Source of the DNA: Venturia oleaginea
Lineage: Eukaryota; Ascomycota; Dothideomycetes; Venturiales; Venturiaceae
Direction of reading: 5' to 3'
NCBI GenBank assembly: GCA_013176395.1
Contig: JABMLP010000016.1
Location: forward strand, 558,001 to 622,000
DNA length: 64,000 bases
Shown: positions 11,327 through 22,300 of the stretch, in pieces
How positions within the stretch are numbered: position 1 is the stretch's first letter
Layout: every line of letters begins with the position of its first letter
Translations under genes and position numbers: made by a program
Notes under the pieces: generated by a model
Told to the model about the DNA's origin: nothing
Databases searched by the model: none
The model's input: the letters and a program-made list of their open reading frames with translations, nothing else

Positions 11327-12942
11327 TCAATACCTTCTCTTCTCCCGGCCGCCGTTGTACCCATCACCATCGTATGGTCGCTTTCGATCGTCGCGTCCAC
11401 CGCCATCACGAGCTCCAGCACTGCCGCTGGCGTATTGGTCGCGATCGCGGTATCCTCCTCCGCGTGGCCCAACGGGCTCGCGATTGCTTCCGCTAGCACC
11501 TTGCTGGCGGTCACCGTATTGTGGGCGGTCGCCGTAGCCTCCTCCACGATCTCCGCCAAATCCTCCACCACGTGGGCCGCGGGGACCGGCTGGTGCACCG
11601 TCTGGAGCTCCGCCAAAGCCATTCTGCTGGTACCCAATGCCACCACGACCTCCGCCATAGCCTCCGCCACCACCGCGTGGGCTATCAAATCCGCCTCTGA
11701 AACCCCCTCCGCCGCGTGGGCTGTCGAATCCTCCTCGGAATCCACCGCCTCCACGGCCACCCTGAAATCCACCGCGGAACCCTCCGCCTCGGAAGCCTCC
11801 CGGTCCAGCTGGTGGGCCCCCGTATCCTCCTAGTCCTGATGGGCGAGGTGGTGCGACCTTTGTGTAATGGCGGCCACCGAGGCCTCCTCCGAAGCGAACT
11901 GGACGCCAACCAGCGACGGTACGGCCACGCTCAACGTCTACGACAACACGGCGATCCTTGATACGAATACCATCTGTCTCTTTGTATGCAGCTATAGTGA
12001 TGCTTGTGTTAATAGACTACGCTTGACAGTTGAGTTAGTGAATACAATACCTTTCATATCCTTCTCGCGCTCAAAAACGATAAAGGCATAGCCAGCGTGG
12101 CGCTTCTTGATCGGAGCATCTTCTGGGACGGTCTCATTCATGACAATGCGTATCTAGGCGGTGTTAGCGAGCTGGTCATCATGAAGGTGTGAAGCGTGTG
12201 AGTAAGGTGAGCGTCCGTTCAGTGATTGACCAAGTTGCAGGAGGGAAAGAAAGGGTGGACGCGTCCAAGGTCACTGTGAGGTGTCCAAAGCACAATTAGT
12301 GCACCACTGGATAAATGAAGTGAGTAGAGTGACCCCAGCGCGTCTTCAAGGCAGCAGCTAGGATGAAAGTGAAGACAAAACCACCAGCAACAAAAACAAT
12401 GAGCGCATACCCTATCAATGGGACCAAATCGTCCAAACTCCCTCTCAAGATCTACCTTAGTGGCCTCATAGCTCAAGCGACCAACAAAAAGAGTCTTGAA
12501 AGCATCCCCAGAGATCTTCGGATCATTCGCAGGTTGATCTATAGCATCAAACGCGTTAGCAAAGCTCCCCAAAGACAATGGTGTAATAAAACGGAAGTTC
12601 GAGACAAATAGGTACTTTGAAGCCTCCTACAGGGCCTCCCTCAAATCCCTCATAATCCATTCCATCGGCGTTAGACTTACAATCCTTGATGCCATCAGTG
12701 AGAAGATGTTTCTGCCGTTCTTTCTTCTCAAGCTTGAGTCTATCCTTCTTTTGTTGGTGCGATTCAGTGGCGAGATATACGTCGGTTTCCTTGTATTCTT
12801 TGAGAGCTTGTAGGTATTGAGCGACGCCGGTTATGGGAGCGGTTCGACGGTCCTCGACAGCGTGGTCGCAGGGAGGGAGGTACTTGAGTGGCGGACGGGG
12901 CGTGAAGAGGGTGAGGAGCGCTGGGGGGAGTTTGTCCGTCAT
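11327..12942 (-). CDS. SNP1: U1 small nuclear ribonucleoprotein 70 kDa (four exons, 385 aa)
   Basis: Nuclear spliceosome component that binds stem-loop I of U1 snRNA. Exons are 12681-12942, 12411-12538, 12051-12153 and 11327-11991, with all phases closed. The N-terminus [20 protein letters not shown] matches the U1-70K N-terminal domain, followed by a basic coiled segment ([10 protein letters not shown]) and [18 protein letters not shown], the start of the RRM (RNP2). RNP1 is HAGYAFIVF and the RRM ends in [16 protein letters not shown], a hallmark of this family. The C-terminal half is a long Gly/Arg/Phe low-complexity tail with repeated GGFRGGF and DSPRGGGG, where animal proteins have an RS-type tail. 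Intron 1 uses GTAAGT and a TGCTAAC branch site. The identification is very secure. Confidence 0.95.
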
Positions 12943-13113
12943 ATTGGCAACAGCGCACTCTGACTTATATGCGCGAGAGTGGGAGATGGAGTTGATGATG
13001 TTTGTTCAGTGAGCAGGAGTCGCGATCTAGAAGGTTGACTCTGGCCCTTGGCGTTTGCTCCACAAGGGCATTTGCAGAGCTGCAACCACGTTCAGAGCTC
13101 GACAACCATCACC
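12943..13113. promoter_or_regulatory. Divergent intergenic promoter (U1-70K / mL43)
   Basis: Only 171 bases separate the start codons of two divergently transcribed housekeeping genes, so both promoters must lie here. No TATA box is obvious, which would suit constitutive genes. This is inferred from layout only. Confidence 0.45.
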
Positions 13114-13669
13114 ATGCCATTGTCCGCTATACGCCAGATCGTCGCAAAGGGCCAAGTGAGCATTGTATCTCATGACAACGAGTAGTATATTCTAATAATC
13201 GTAATAGAATGGCGTCGGCGCCCACATCCTCCCGTGCAGAAAACTCGACTTCTTCTACTGCGACTGGGGCGGATCATCTAGGTACTGCCATCTTCAAATA
13301 CTCCTATTACACATATTCTAATCCAATCGTAGAGGAATGACCAAATTCATAACCCACAACCTCCCCCTCTTTGCAAAGCAAAACCCCCAAATCGAAATCA
13401 CAGTCTCTCCTCGACCGAACAAACATCCCGTAGTCCTCGGACACTACCTGAATGGACGCATGAAGGCCATTTGTGTCAGAAACCTAGAAAAAGAGCAGAT
13501 ATTACAGAAGGTGGAGCTGTTGAGAAACGCCAATGGAGAGAAGCTCAAGAGGGTGAAGAAGCCGGTCATGAGTAGCCAGGAGAGTGTGCGAGGTGTGTGG
13601 AGTGGAATACACGGCCATGAGATTCACGTGGGGACTGAGAGCAAGGCGCTCCCCAAAGGCGTACGATGA
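13114..13669 (+). CDS. MRPL51: Mitochondrial large-subunit ribosomal protein mL43 (three exons, 150 aa)
   Basis: Mitoribosome structural protein of the L51/S25/CI-B8 domain family. Exons are 13114-13155, 13208-13281 and 13333-13669, phases closed. The spliced protein begins [10 protein letters not shown], then shows [30 protein letters not shown], clearly like the start of yeast Mrpl51. The middle region carries [21 protein letters not shown], the family core, and the C-terminus has [14 protein letters not shown], again shared with yeast. The very short first exon (14 codons) is typical of fungal ribosomal-protein genes. It would be imported into the mitochondrial matrix. The upstream neighbour U1-70K is divergent, with only about 170 bases between the two starts, so they may share a promoter region. 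Confidence 0.93.
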
Positions 13670-14272
13670 GATCAAGGTCGCGCATATGATGGTTGGCATG
13701 CGGCACATTCAATACGAGCCTACCTAGATGAAGAGAAAGAGAAAGAGGAAGACTCCGTTAATTTCGAGACTGTGTATAACACGCAATGTGTACAACAGGG
13801 GTTATCGAGCATTTGCAGGAGTTTTGGCATACAGACACAAATCAACAGCAGGTTCAGTTTGTCATCCGGTGTCACGTATTATTGCCCGGGATACCTAGTA
13901 ACTTGATGGTAAGCGGCTGGTTATACGAAGTGCTCAAACCTCTCATCTCGATCTGTCAGTGCGAACTTAATGGCCCAATCATGGCGAGGATGGTTCAATC
14001 ATGACGAGGATGGTTCAATCATGGCGAAAATGGTTCAAAAATCATGAGGAATTTGAAAGACCGCTCTGGAAGAAAGGTCAGTAGATACTACCACACGATT
14101 TACCCATTTCAAATCAGGCACAAAGCACCAAACATGTCACTTTTTACAGACATCTCGCTTAAATGTATCATAAAGAAGATTCATTTCTTATGGATCTGTA
14201 GCTCATGTTGGTGCTTTTACTCATTTCTTTCTTGTCTTCGTTCAACCAGTTCGTGTCTCGTCAAATACTTCT
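13670..14272. other. Intergenic between convergent mL43 and triosephosphate isomerase genes
   Basis: The two genes converge, so this stretch holds both 3' untranslated regions. Near 13980-14040 a short imperfect repeat recurs (GGATGGTTCAATCATG-like, three times). I see no gene. Confidence 0.5.
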
Positions 14273-15204
14273 CTACAAGCGGGCGTTGATAATATCGACG
14301 ACTACAAATTAAGTTAGCAAATCGATATTCCCAGGAGATGTGGGAGAACTTACGCTCTGGTTTCAAAGAAGCACCACCAACCAAGAAACCATCAATATCG
14401 GGCTGCTTAGCAAGCTCTTTGCAGTTCTTTGCATTAACGGAGCCTCCATACAAGATGCGAGTAGCGTCAGCAGCCTCCTTGGAGACACTGTCGGCAATCC
14501 ACTTCCTCAAAGCTGCATGGACTTCCTGTGCCTGCTCAGTTGTAGCGACCTTTCCAGTTCCAATAGCCCAGATTGGCTCATAAGCCACGACGATCTTTGA
14601 CCAATCCTTCACCTTATCGGCCACAGCCTTCAACTGCGTGGTCACAACATCAACAGTTGAGCCAGCCTCACGCTGCTCTAGAGACTCTCCGCAGCAGAGA
14701 ATAACTCCGAGTCCACCGTCAAGGGCAGCCTTGGTCTTTGTAGCGACGAAGTCGTCGGTCTCGTTGAGGATGACACGACGCTCGGAATGGCCAAGGATCG
14801 TCCATGTGATGCCAGAGTCTTTCAACTGCTCGACGGATATTTCACCTGTGAAGGCACCGTTGGGCTTGTCAAAGACGTTTTGGGAAGCGACTTCGAGGCC
14901 ACTGCGAAGATGTTCGCGGGCGAGGAGGAGGTAGAGGGATGGCGGGGAGAGGACGACCTCTGGCTTAAATGTTAGCACGGAGGGTCAATCATGGGAGGCA
15001 TAGTTGGTGTGTACCAGTGTTTGGGTCGAGCTTTGCGTTGTTAATGTTGTGGATGATTTCGCGGATCGATTTGATGGTTCCGTTCATCTTGAAGTTTCCT
15101 ATATACAGTCAGCATCGCTTTACTCGATGAAATGCTCAGTGCCATGAGCAATTGAACGTAGTGGGGTAGCTCTTCTCACCTCCGACAAAGAATTGACGAG
15201 GCAT
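14273..15204 (-). CDS. TPI1: Triosephosphate isomerase (four exons, 247 aa)
   Basis: Glycolytic enzyme that interconverts dihydroxyacetone phosphate and glyceraldehyde 3-phosphate in the cytosol. Exons are 15180-15204, 15015-15098, 14354-14959 and 14273-14301; phases close and the 247-residue length matches the family. All catalytic landmarks are present: GGNFKMN with the Lys near residue 12 (formed across the first junction), ILGHSERR with the electrophilic His, [14 protein letters not shown] with the catalytic Glu and flexible loop 6, and [10 protein letters not shown] for phosphate binding. The protein ends [14 protein letters not shown], with only nine residues from the last 29-nt exon. 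Introns in TPI genes are common in filamentous fungi. Very secure. Confidence 0.96.
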
Positions 15205-15433
15205 GATGGTGGTGTGTATGGTGTGTTCTGTTGAATGTATGAGTAAAGAAGTGCGGAATCTATCGGTGTCGATAATGGCTTTGTGATATCTGATTAAATG
15301 ACGCACAATCGTGTTTCTTTTCTTGGTCAATGGCCGTTCTTCATCAGGGTCGATCTTTGGTGGGGGATTGAGACGGCCATCGGAGGCTTCTCCTGACCTT
15401 CACTCCGACTTCAACGACATGAACATTCAGTAC

Positions 15434-15448
15434 TCAACTTCATCTCGA
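15434..15448 (+). repeat. Target-site duplication, left copy
   Basis: TCAACTTCATCTCGA flanks the left end of the AATC-tailed element and recurs perfectly at 17191-17205. Confidence 0.8.
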
Positions 15449-17190
15449 AAAACAGCACACACAGCGAGAACTCAATTTTTGGTATTTACAGAAGTATTAT
15501 CTAAAGATCATCAAAACACATCTGCCAGTGGCCGCTCCGGCCTCTAGAGGCCATCGCGCGTCCCTCAGCATCGAGGAGGTACCTCTAGAGTCGCCGTCGC
15601 GGCCACTGCAGAGCAAGCATACGAATACACGAGCAAGCTACACGAACGATGCGTCCACCAAAGACAACAGCAACCATCTAGTCACTATCTCCCGGCTAGT
15701 CCATCACCCCAGAGGACACTGCAACGCCCCGAGTCGACGAGTCACCGCTAGAACGGCAATACCTTCAACACAACTCAAACACCAGACGCCCAGTGTGCAA
15801 CAATCGGCACCACACACCACTGCAACGACTAGACAACCTCTCCCAAAGTCTTGGCAAACCGTCCTGCTACAAGCTGTTGCCCAGAGCCTTGAGCCTCTCC
15901 CCAAACTGTTGCCTCCCAGTTATGGCATTGGCAAGAGTAGGTGCGCGACACAGTAAGTAGTAAGGACGCATAGAAGGAGCCTATTGGCGGCAAGTTCCCT
16001 CCCTGTAAGCTAGCAGACGTAGCCTTGAGCCTCTCCCCAAACTGTTGCCTCCCAGTTATGGCATTGGCAAGAGTAGGTGCGCGACACAGTAAGTAGTAAG
16101 GACGCATAGAAGGAGCCTATTGGCGGCAAGTTCCCTCCCTGTAAGCTAGCAGACGTAGCCTTGAGCCTCTCCCCAAACTGTTGCGTCCCAGTTATGGCAT
16201 TGGCAAGAGTAGGAGCGCGATATAGCAAGCAGGGAGAGCGACTAGCAGCAGATAGGCTCCGGCTATAAGACGACAGGTCTACAACACAATTGGTGCGACA
16301 CGATACGGCAGCTGCTAGAGAACCTCATCTACTATCGTCTCCGCAAAGCGTCCCGCTGCAAGCTGATGTCCAGAGCCTTGAGCCTCTCCCCAAACTGTTG
16401 CGTCACAGTTATGGCATCGGCAAGAGTAGGTGCGCGACACAGTAAGCAGTAAGGACGCATAGAAGGAGCTTATTAGCGGCAAATCCCCTCCCTACAAGCC
16501 AGCAGACGTAGCCTTGAGCCTCTCCCCAGACTGTTGCGTCCCAGTTATGGCAGTGGCAAGAGTAGGAGCGCGATATAGCAAGTAGGGAGAGCGACTAGCA
16601 GCAGGTAGGCTCCGATTATAAGACGGCAGGTCTATAGCACGATCGGTGCCATACAATACAGCAGCCACCAGATAGCCTCGTCTACAAGCATACCCGGAGT
16701 ATCACACTCAAGTAGCGAAATCACGACTACGAGGGTTACTATTGTCTCCAGCATCACACAACCAAGTACGCTGCCGCATAGGAATCTGGTGCAAGGCAAC
16801 AATCACAAGCGGAAACACATTTCGGGAACAGACAAGCCTTGAGGGATAAGGCAAAACAGACAGACGAAGCTGAGTACTGGAGGGAGACTGTAGGTAAAAG
16901 GTTAGCGAAACACGAGGTATTGCCTCTTGGGATCTATATAGCACGGATATACTAGCAGAATAACCAGTATCGACAAGAGCCAGTGGGCATTTGGAAATAC
17001 TGGTTTAGGGAAAAGAGGGAGGACGGAAGGGACAGCTGGTCTTGTTTTAGTGAACGAGGCGAAGTGGGGCGTGGTAGATTTTATGATTTATCACGTGTCG
17101 GCTGTCTGGTGAAGTCCTCCTGACCGGACATAGCTGCGTGATTAAGCGGCTGCAACCGAGTAGGAAACAATCAATCAATCAATCAATCAA
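15449..17190 (+). mobile_element. Non-autonomous retroposon-like element with (AATC)n tail, copy 1
   Basis: A 1,742-bp unit that starts AAAACAGCACACACAGCGAG and ends in six or so AATC repeats. It is bounded by a perfect 15-bp duplication (TCAACTTCATCTCGA, at 15434 and 17191). A long variable duplication plus a short-repeat tail are hallmarks of target-primed reverse transcription, as for fungal LINEs. A second copy lies at 39237-40846 and shares both ends, so this is a unit and not a truncated LINE. The start includes a frame at 15528 (MAAPASRGHRASLSIEEVPL) that could be the beginning of a LINE ORF1. No reverse transcriptase is present. The middle is a 136-bp tandem array. I infer a deletion derivative mobilised by a LINE elsewhere in the genome. 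Confidence 0.7.
15885..16226 (+). repeat. 136-bp tandem repeat array inside the element
   Basis: The motif AGCCTTGAGCCTCTCCCC recurs at 15885, 16021 and 16157, exactly 136 bp apart, and the intervening sequence is nearly identical. A more divergent version recurs at about 16374 and 16510. The unit is not a multiple of three, so it is not a protein repeat. Confidence 0.85.
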
Positions 17191-17205
17191 TCAACTTCAT
17201 CTCGA
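17191..17205 (+). repeat. Target-site duplication, right copy
   Basis: Perfect 15-bp match to 15434-15448, directly after the AATC tail. Confidence 0.8.
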
Positions 17206-17523
17206 CTTCAACTTCAACAGCATGAACATTCATCCGCAAACCACCTCCAAGGACTGCTCTCGGGTATCCCGGATCTAAGCTACAACCAAGTGATACCCGG
17301 CATGAAACTCATGGCTTGAGCCGAAGTCGATTCCTTAGGTCGACCGACACCATCTGAAGCTGGAAAACACGAGCAATTCGAAGAAGATGGCAAGGAGCTG
17401 CACTTCAATCAACCTAGGCAATACATATCATGGCATTGGAATAGAAAGCCCGGATCCACCACACCCACCATCATTCACTCTGTTACTTGGACACGAACGC
17501 ATACAATCAGTTGGACAGATATT
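17206..17523. other. Flank of the element, no gene seen
   Basis: The sequence CATGAACATT seen just upstream of the element at 15419 recurs just downstream at 17221, suggesting an older direct duplication of the insertion site region. No gene is supported. Confidence 0.4.
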
Positions 17524-18313
17524 TCAAGCCAGCAGTTCAAGAGTGGCACACCTTTTTTGGCACAAAACGAGGAGTATGATCAAGGCGGTTCTGGAATGAT
17601 TATCCAGAGAGTCAAGATTTGCATACCGTCTGAATAGTTCATGAATTGTTTCGCGCAGCTCACTATGTGCTGCGTGGTGAAGTGCGGTCCAGCCATCGTC
17701 GTCCTTCGCATTGATGTTGGCGCCTTGGCCGAGCAGCAACTTGACCATTCGGGCGGCACAATAATCCCCATCAATAGGCACTCGGGCGATTTCCTTGAGA
17801 GGAGTTCGGCCTTTGTCGTTCCTAGCATCTACATCAGTCTTAGTGTCCAATAGCCAACTAAGTACGTTCTCATGTCTATTGTAGGCTGCAAAATGCAGAG
17901 GGTTTTGCCACGAATTGAAACGAGATTCTCCTCGCATGAGCAGATACTGCAGCACTTTCCTGCTCCCGTATGCTGCTGCATGATCATATAGACTTTGAGA
18001 CAAGAAGAATTCATCGTAAATGTCATTAGTATTTGACAGAATTTTTAATAGCCAGTCTGCGTGTTTGTCAAGGCGTAGCAATCTGTCCACGGCAAGAATC
18101 TTGTTGAGCATATCTGTAGTAAGGTCTTTTCAATAGTTTGCTGAACCCGAAACTTATTGTCCACCTCATACTTCGCTCTGAAAAAGAGGAGCAAGTCCAG
18201 ATAGTTGTGGTCTTGACTGAGGGATTTTGTTTTCATCGCCTTGGCGTATGTGCCGTGTGCCCACAATCTCTATCTACAATTGCAAAATCCCAACTCTCTG
18301 GGATAAAAAAGCC
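17524..18313 (-). pseudogene. Ankyrin-repeat protein fragment (NACHT/ankyrin type)
   Basis: The main frame (17524-18111) encodes about four ankyrin repeats, with NPLHFAAYNRHENVLSWLL, GRTPL, INAKDDDGWTALHHAA and a last partial repeat. The upstream frame (18045-18266) reads into it only if one base is added near 18113. Further upstream another frame shows FFIPESWDFAIVDRDCGH, a segment I associate with fungal NACHT/ankyrin proteins related to heterokaryon incompatibility, though that is from memory and not certain. The 5' part of any such gene is absent; the sequence beyond 18320 is GC-rich and unrelated. I read it as the 3' remnant of a larger gene with at least two frame breaks. The 64-bp block at 18250-18313 recurs near 52.9 kb. 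Confidence 0.55.
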
Positions 18314-18892
18314 TTTCGTCACTTTCCAAACCGCGCCCCGTCCATGGACCGGCGCCGTCGAACTATGCCCCCCAGTTCACTACCCGAGTCATTTATACTT
18401 TGGTCAGTATAGGACATCCTCCGGTCCTGATGCTCCCAATTCTCTGTTCCGGGTCCGGTGTTGTCCAGATTCCGAGTTGGCCATCTTTGTTGTAAATACA
18501 GGGTCCAGGATTTTTACAACACCAGGATCCAATATGCCAAGCATCGTGAGGACCCAAACATTGCGGGTCCAGGTGAGGGCGTGGTAACGGACGCGGCCCG
18601 CCCTGGTAACGCGCCGTTAACAAATAAACAACTTCAACCCCAATCTCCCCTCCCTCCTTCACCTCACAACAATCTTCAGTCCACACCTCCTCTTCTCTCC
18701 TCAGTCCCTCCTCAAGACCCTCATCGCACCTTCAGCTCTCCAACGCTTCCTCCTGGTTGGCTGGAGCTCGTACTGATGGACGGTGTTTGTACCGTCCATG
18801 GTCCGGGGATTCCGCTCATTTCTCACTTCAGCTTCTCCCCCTTCCCGTCCGTAGTCTCTGCTCGTCCCCCCTCCTATCCTGCAGGTGTCTTC
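18314..18892. other. GC-rich intergenic stretch
   Basis: The pyrimidine-rich plus strand and dispersed GTCC/GGTCC motifs give open frames with no domain. No gene is supported. Confidence 0.4.
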
Positions 18893-19512
18893 TTACTCAA
18901 CTCTCCCCACCAGGCGCGGCGCCGCGGAGAAGTTTGACCTGTCCTCCTTTTGTGCGTTGTTAGCCACGGTAAGATAGGGCAGGATACTATTGTCGAGCAT
19001 CCACCTAGCAGCAGCTTTGCATCCCTTGCTGGTATTGAGTGCCGTACGTATCGATGTTGCACCAGTTTCGCTCCTCAGATGGTCTCTATTGTATCTGGGG
19101 CAGATCAAGAACATTAGGGGTCAATGGAGGAGACAGTTGCCAGGGAGAAGACTCACGGACTGATTTGAACATTCCAAGTTCCTTCATACCCAGATTCGAT
19201 ATGTAAGTGGCCAAAAATCAGGCAGATCAAGGTGACGATTTGCGCAGCATAGACGCTATACCTCACGCCTGCTCCGGCAATGTCGGGAATGTCGGGATCA
19301 ACAACAATTTCCTTAACACCCACAATTTTGGGGCAGACAGGATCATTGGTTCTGGCAAAAGTGACCAGATTTGTAACGCCGCAGATAGTCCAGAGAACAG
19401 CAGGAAGATGTATCAAGAATGCCAGAAGCTTCTTCGAAAGTCGTAGCCATCGGAAAAATCTGGCGATACTGAACTTCGAAAGCAAAGCAGATGAGACGCA
19501 GGCAAAGAGCAA
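18893..19512 (-). CDS. Putative fungal integral membrane protein (two or more exons, about 185 aa)
   Basis: Exon 19157-19512 joins exon 18893-19094 through a 62-nt intron with a GTGAGT donor, in phase. The protein has at least two hydrophobic segments, LLAFLIHLPAVLWTICGVTNLV and YSVYAAQIVTLICLIFGHL, separated by VVDPDIPDIAGAGVRYSV. A PDIAG.GVR motif just before a membrane helix occurs in a broad family of fungal multi-pass proteins of unknown function. Family members are usually longer with more helices, so this may be a truncated copy or may have an unassigned 5' exon in the open frame at 19343-19576. No catalytic motif is visible. Confidence 0.5.
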
Positions 19513-20118
19513 TAGTTAGGACAGCATCCAAACTGGTAGTTCCTGAAATCATGTCAGATAATCTTATGGCAAGCAAATTGACCTAGACCAACTTCCTGTG
19601 AGATGGTCTGCTAAATAGGAGGTGAGGTTTGCTTCTTGGGTTTTCTTTCACCCTACTTTGATTTTCCGGGTCAAAGCATAGCCAAAATATGGCGAAGCTT
19701 CTCCCGCAAACAGTAATAGGTTGTGAGAGTAGACATGGCGCGAGGAGAAGGAGATGATGGGGTCGATGGATAATGTTGTGGTTGATAGAGACAACGCTTG
19801 GCGCGTGGTCAGGATGGAATCTGCCCGAGACTTGTTGGTCTAATTGAGATGTCACGCTTCCGTTCCATCATGTACTCCAATAAAGCTGATTGTGAATCTT
19901 CGATATACAGGGAGAGATTTCTTTGCTTTCCCGCAGTTCCTAGCTAATCCGAGAAATACAACTCCGGATTAATGCTTTGAGCGATGAATCATGTCACACA
20001 TTCGTTGTCTATATTTAATTACTCCGGACAAATAACAACGGGACGGCTTTCTCGCCCTAAACAGCATGTTGAATCTTCTCCCATCCAGTCTCATAACCTT
20101 ACCATTGTGTGGAGAGCC
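19513..20118. other. Intergenic, probable promoter of the GH5 gene at its right end
   Basis: An open frame continues upstream of the GH5 start (from 19984) but reads as leader sequence. No other gene is supported. Confidence 0.4.
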
Positions 20119-21499
20119 ATGTTCAATATTTCTTGCAGCAATTTTGTCATCTTTCTCTCCTTCTTGTCTCGGGTCTTGGCTCTATCCTACCTTCCTTTAT
20201 CCACATCCGGCAGAGATATCATTGACAATGCTGGCAAGACAGTCACCTATATCGGCGTCAACTGGCCTGGACACATGGATGCCATGATCCCCGAGGGTCT
20301 CCAATACCAGTCTATCGAAGCCATTGTCTCAAAGATCAAAAGCGTGGGATTCAATGTCATTAGACTCACATTCTCCGTGGAGATGGTGGACAAAATCATT
20401 GAGAGAGGGGATGTTGCAGTCCAAGCGTCATTTGCGAAGGCGCTTGGAGATGATGATGGAGGTGTAATCTGGAAGAAATTCCAAGAGAAGAATCCGGGGC
20501 TCGACAATGACATTACTAGATTGGAGGTGTGAATATGGATCGAGAAGACTCCACACGTTTCAACACTGATTATGAGTAGGTTTTTGACGCAGTTGCTGCA
20601 GAGTGCGAGAAACAGGGGATCATGATTCATCTAGACAATCACATTTCCAAAGCGAAGTGGTGTTGCAATTCTGGAGACGGCAACTCCTGGTTTGGAGATG
20701 TCGAATTCGATGCTGAAAAATGGAGGAGAGCTTGGGGCTATATGGCCAACTATGTGAGTTTAGGCAATATATTTCAATTTAATGCTTACAGTTCCTGCTT
20801 TAGACAAAAGCGTGGCCTGCGCTCGCCAGCATAGGAATGCGCAACGAGCTTCGTAGCCCGGATCAGAACGCGACTCTCAAAGCAAGCTCATACAATTGGA
20901 GTGATTGGTACACCAACATGAAACCTTGTGCTCAGCGGATCCAGAAGGAGAATCCCAACGCAATCGTCTTCTTCTCTGGTCTCAACTTCGATACCGATCT
21001 CTCAGCGGTGACGGCTCAGAAGGACCTAGGAGGCGGGAAGAAGTTTCTCAAAGAAGACTTTTTGCCAGGAAAGATTGCCCTGGAACTACACAACTACCAA
21101 AATCCAGCGAAAGACTGTAATGCAATCACCGGTGGTCTGTATCGTAATGGATGGAACGCCTTGAACGCAGCGAACCCCCTCGTACTGCCGGTTGTCATGA
21201 CCGAATTTGGGTTCCAGCAGAACGTGACCACGGTGAAGTCTCCTTATGCGCAGTGTCTCAAAGGGTTTTTTGAGAAGGAAAAGGCTGGATGGATGTACTG
21301 GGCGCTTTCAGGAAGCTACTATATTCGATCTGGAAAGAAGGATTTTGACGAAACCTGGGGTGAGTTTATGCAATGGATAACTTGATGCGGGACTGACAGA
21401 TTTACAGCGTTACTAAATCATGACTGGTCCAACTGGAGGTCTCCAGAAGTGGTGGAGAGCTATTTTATTCCAATGATAAAGGGGACCAAAAAGGTCTAA
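20119..21499 (+). CDS. Secreted glycoside hydrolase family 5, endoglucanase-like (four exons, 409 aa)
   Basis: Exons are 20119-20526, 20580-20753, 20804-21359 and 21408-21499; all phases close. I chose the Met at 20119 because it starts a signal peptide (NFVIFLSFLSRVLA, cleavage near LALS); the frame is open upstream to 19984, but that extension would bury the signal. The GH5 (beta/alpha)8 fold is indicated by TYIGVNWPGHMDAMIPEGL, VGFNVIRLTFS, GIMIHLDNHIS and IGMRNEL with the acid/base Glu near residue 209. VVMTEFGFQ carries the nucleophile Glu near 328. No carbohydrate-binding module is present. A plant-cell-wall beta-glucan substrate is likely, but the subfamily, and so the exact linkage, is not assignable by eye. 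Confidence 0.9.
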
Positions 21500-22300
21500 A
21501 GAGAGAGGGCCAGCATAACAAGCAATTGGCTTGCCATGCTAACCTGGTCCTGACAAAAGGCATACAACACGAAAGATTTTGAGATGGTAATAGCCTGATC
21601 CGCATCGAGATACCTTAATTCTGATGGATTTGATGAGTTTAATGATGAATTGGGAGAGAGAATGCAGTGCCAGTGTCATTTTATCCGCTGATCACTTGTA
21701 GAAGACTAAAAATATATTTATCTATCTTCCTACCTTAACCTTCGAACGCGATCATCTTTCATCATAACCATCACCGTTCATTATAATTTTATGGGTCCTC
21801 TTTACCTCGAAACCAACTGATTGCAATGCTCGAGCACAGACCAGGCGCTTTTGGGGGACGAAGCAACAAGGCACGGAGAGAAAAACTTCGTGTATAACGC
21901 CTCCATGAAAGCCATGAGCCAGGAACCCTCCCGAGTAGTGGAGAGACTACCGAATTCGATAAAAAACCTGACTTGGATTCCGATCACAGGAACGATTAAC
22001 GCGTTAGTCTTGAGCCTCCCGAGACAATTTCTGGGGCAAAGACATTGGTCAATGCTGTTGATACAACAAACCTCTCGGCTCATCTTCACATTATGTACTT
22101 TCCTATCTCATTTCACCCATTTTTCGTTGGAAATGCAAGCATATCGATCTGGAAATAGGCTTGAGAGAAATCTTGTAGAGAATGAATCGTGCAGAGTCGC
22201 TCGGTATCCAAGTCCTTCTTATCAATCATTTTCTAGCAAAGATAGAAAACAACCTCGCAACGAGACATTCATATTCGAGCTACCACAACATTCTTCTATC
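21500..22300. other. Intergenic, no supported gene
   Basis: Long frames on the plus strand (21821-22348) lack a domain or signal peptide and mix reading senses. I see nothing convincing. Confidence 0.4.

Noticed and set aside
15704..16228. Minus-strand frames with repeated APTLANAITG and WEATVWGEAQG segments
   Set aside because: They are translations of the 136-bp array, whose unit is not a multiple of three; not a protein repeat.
17171..17196. AATC repeat as an independent microsatellite
   Set aside because: The same tail sits at the same place in both element copies, so it is part of the element.
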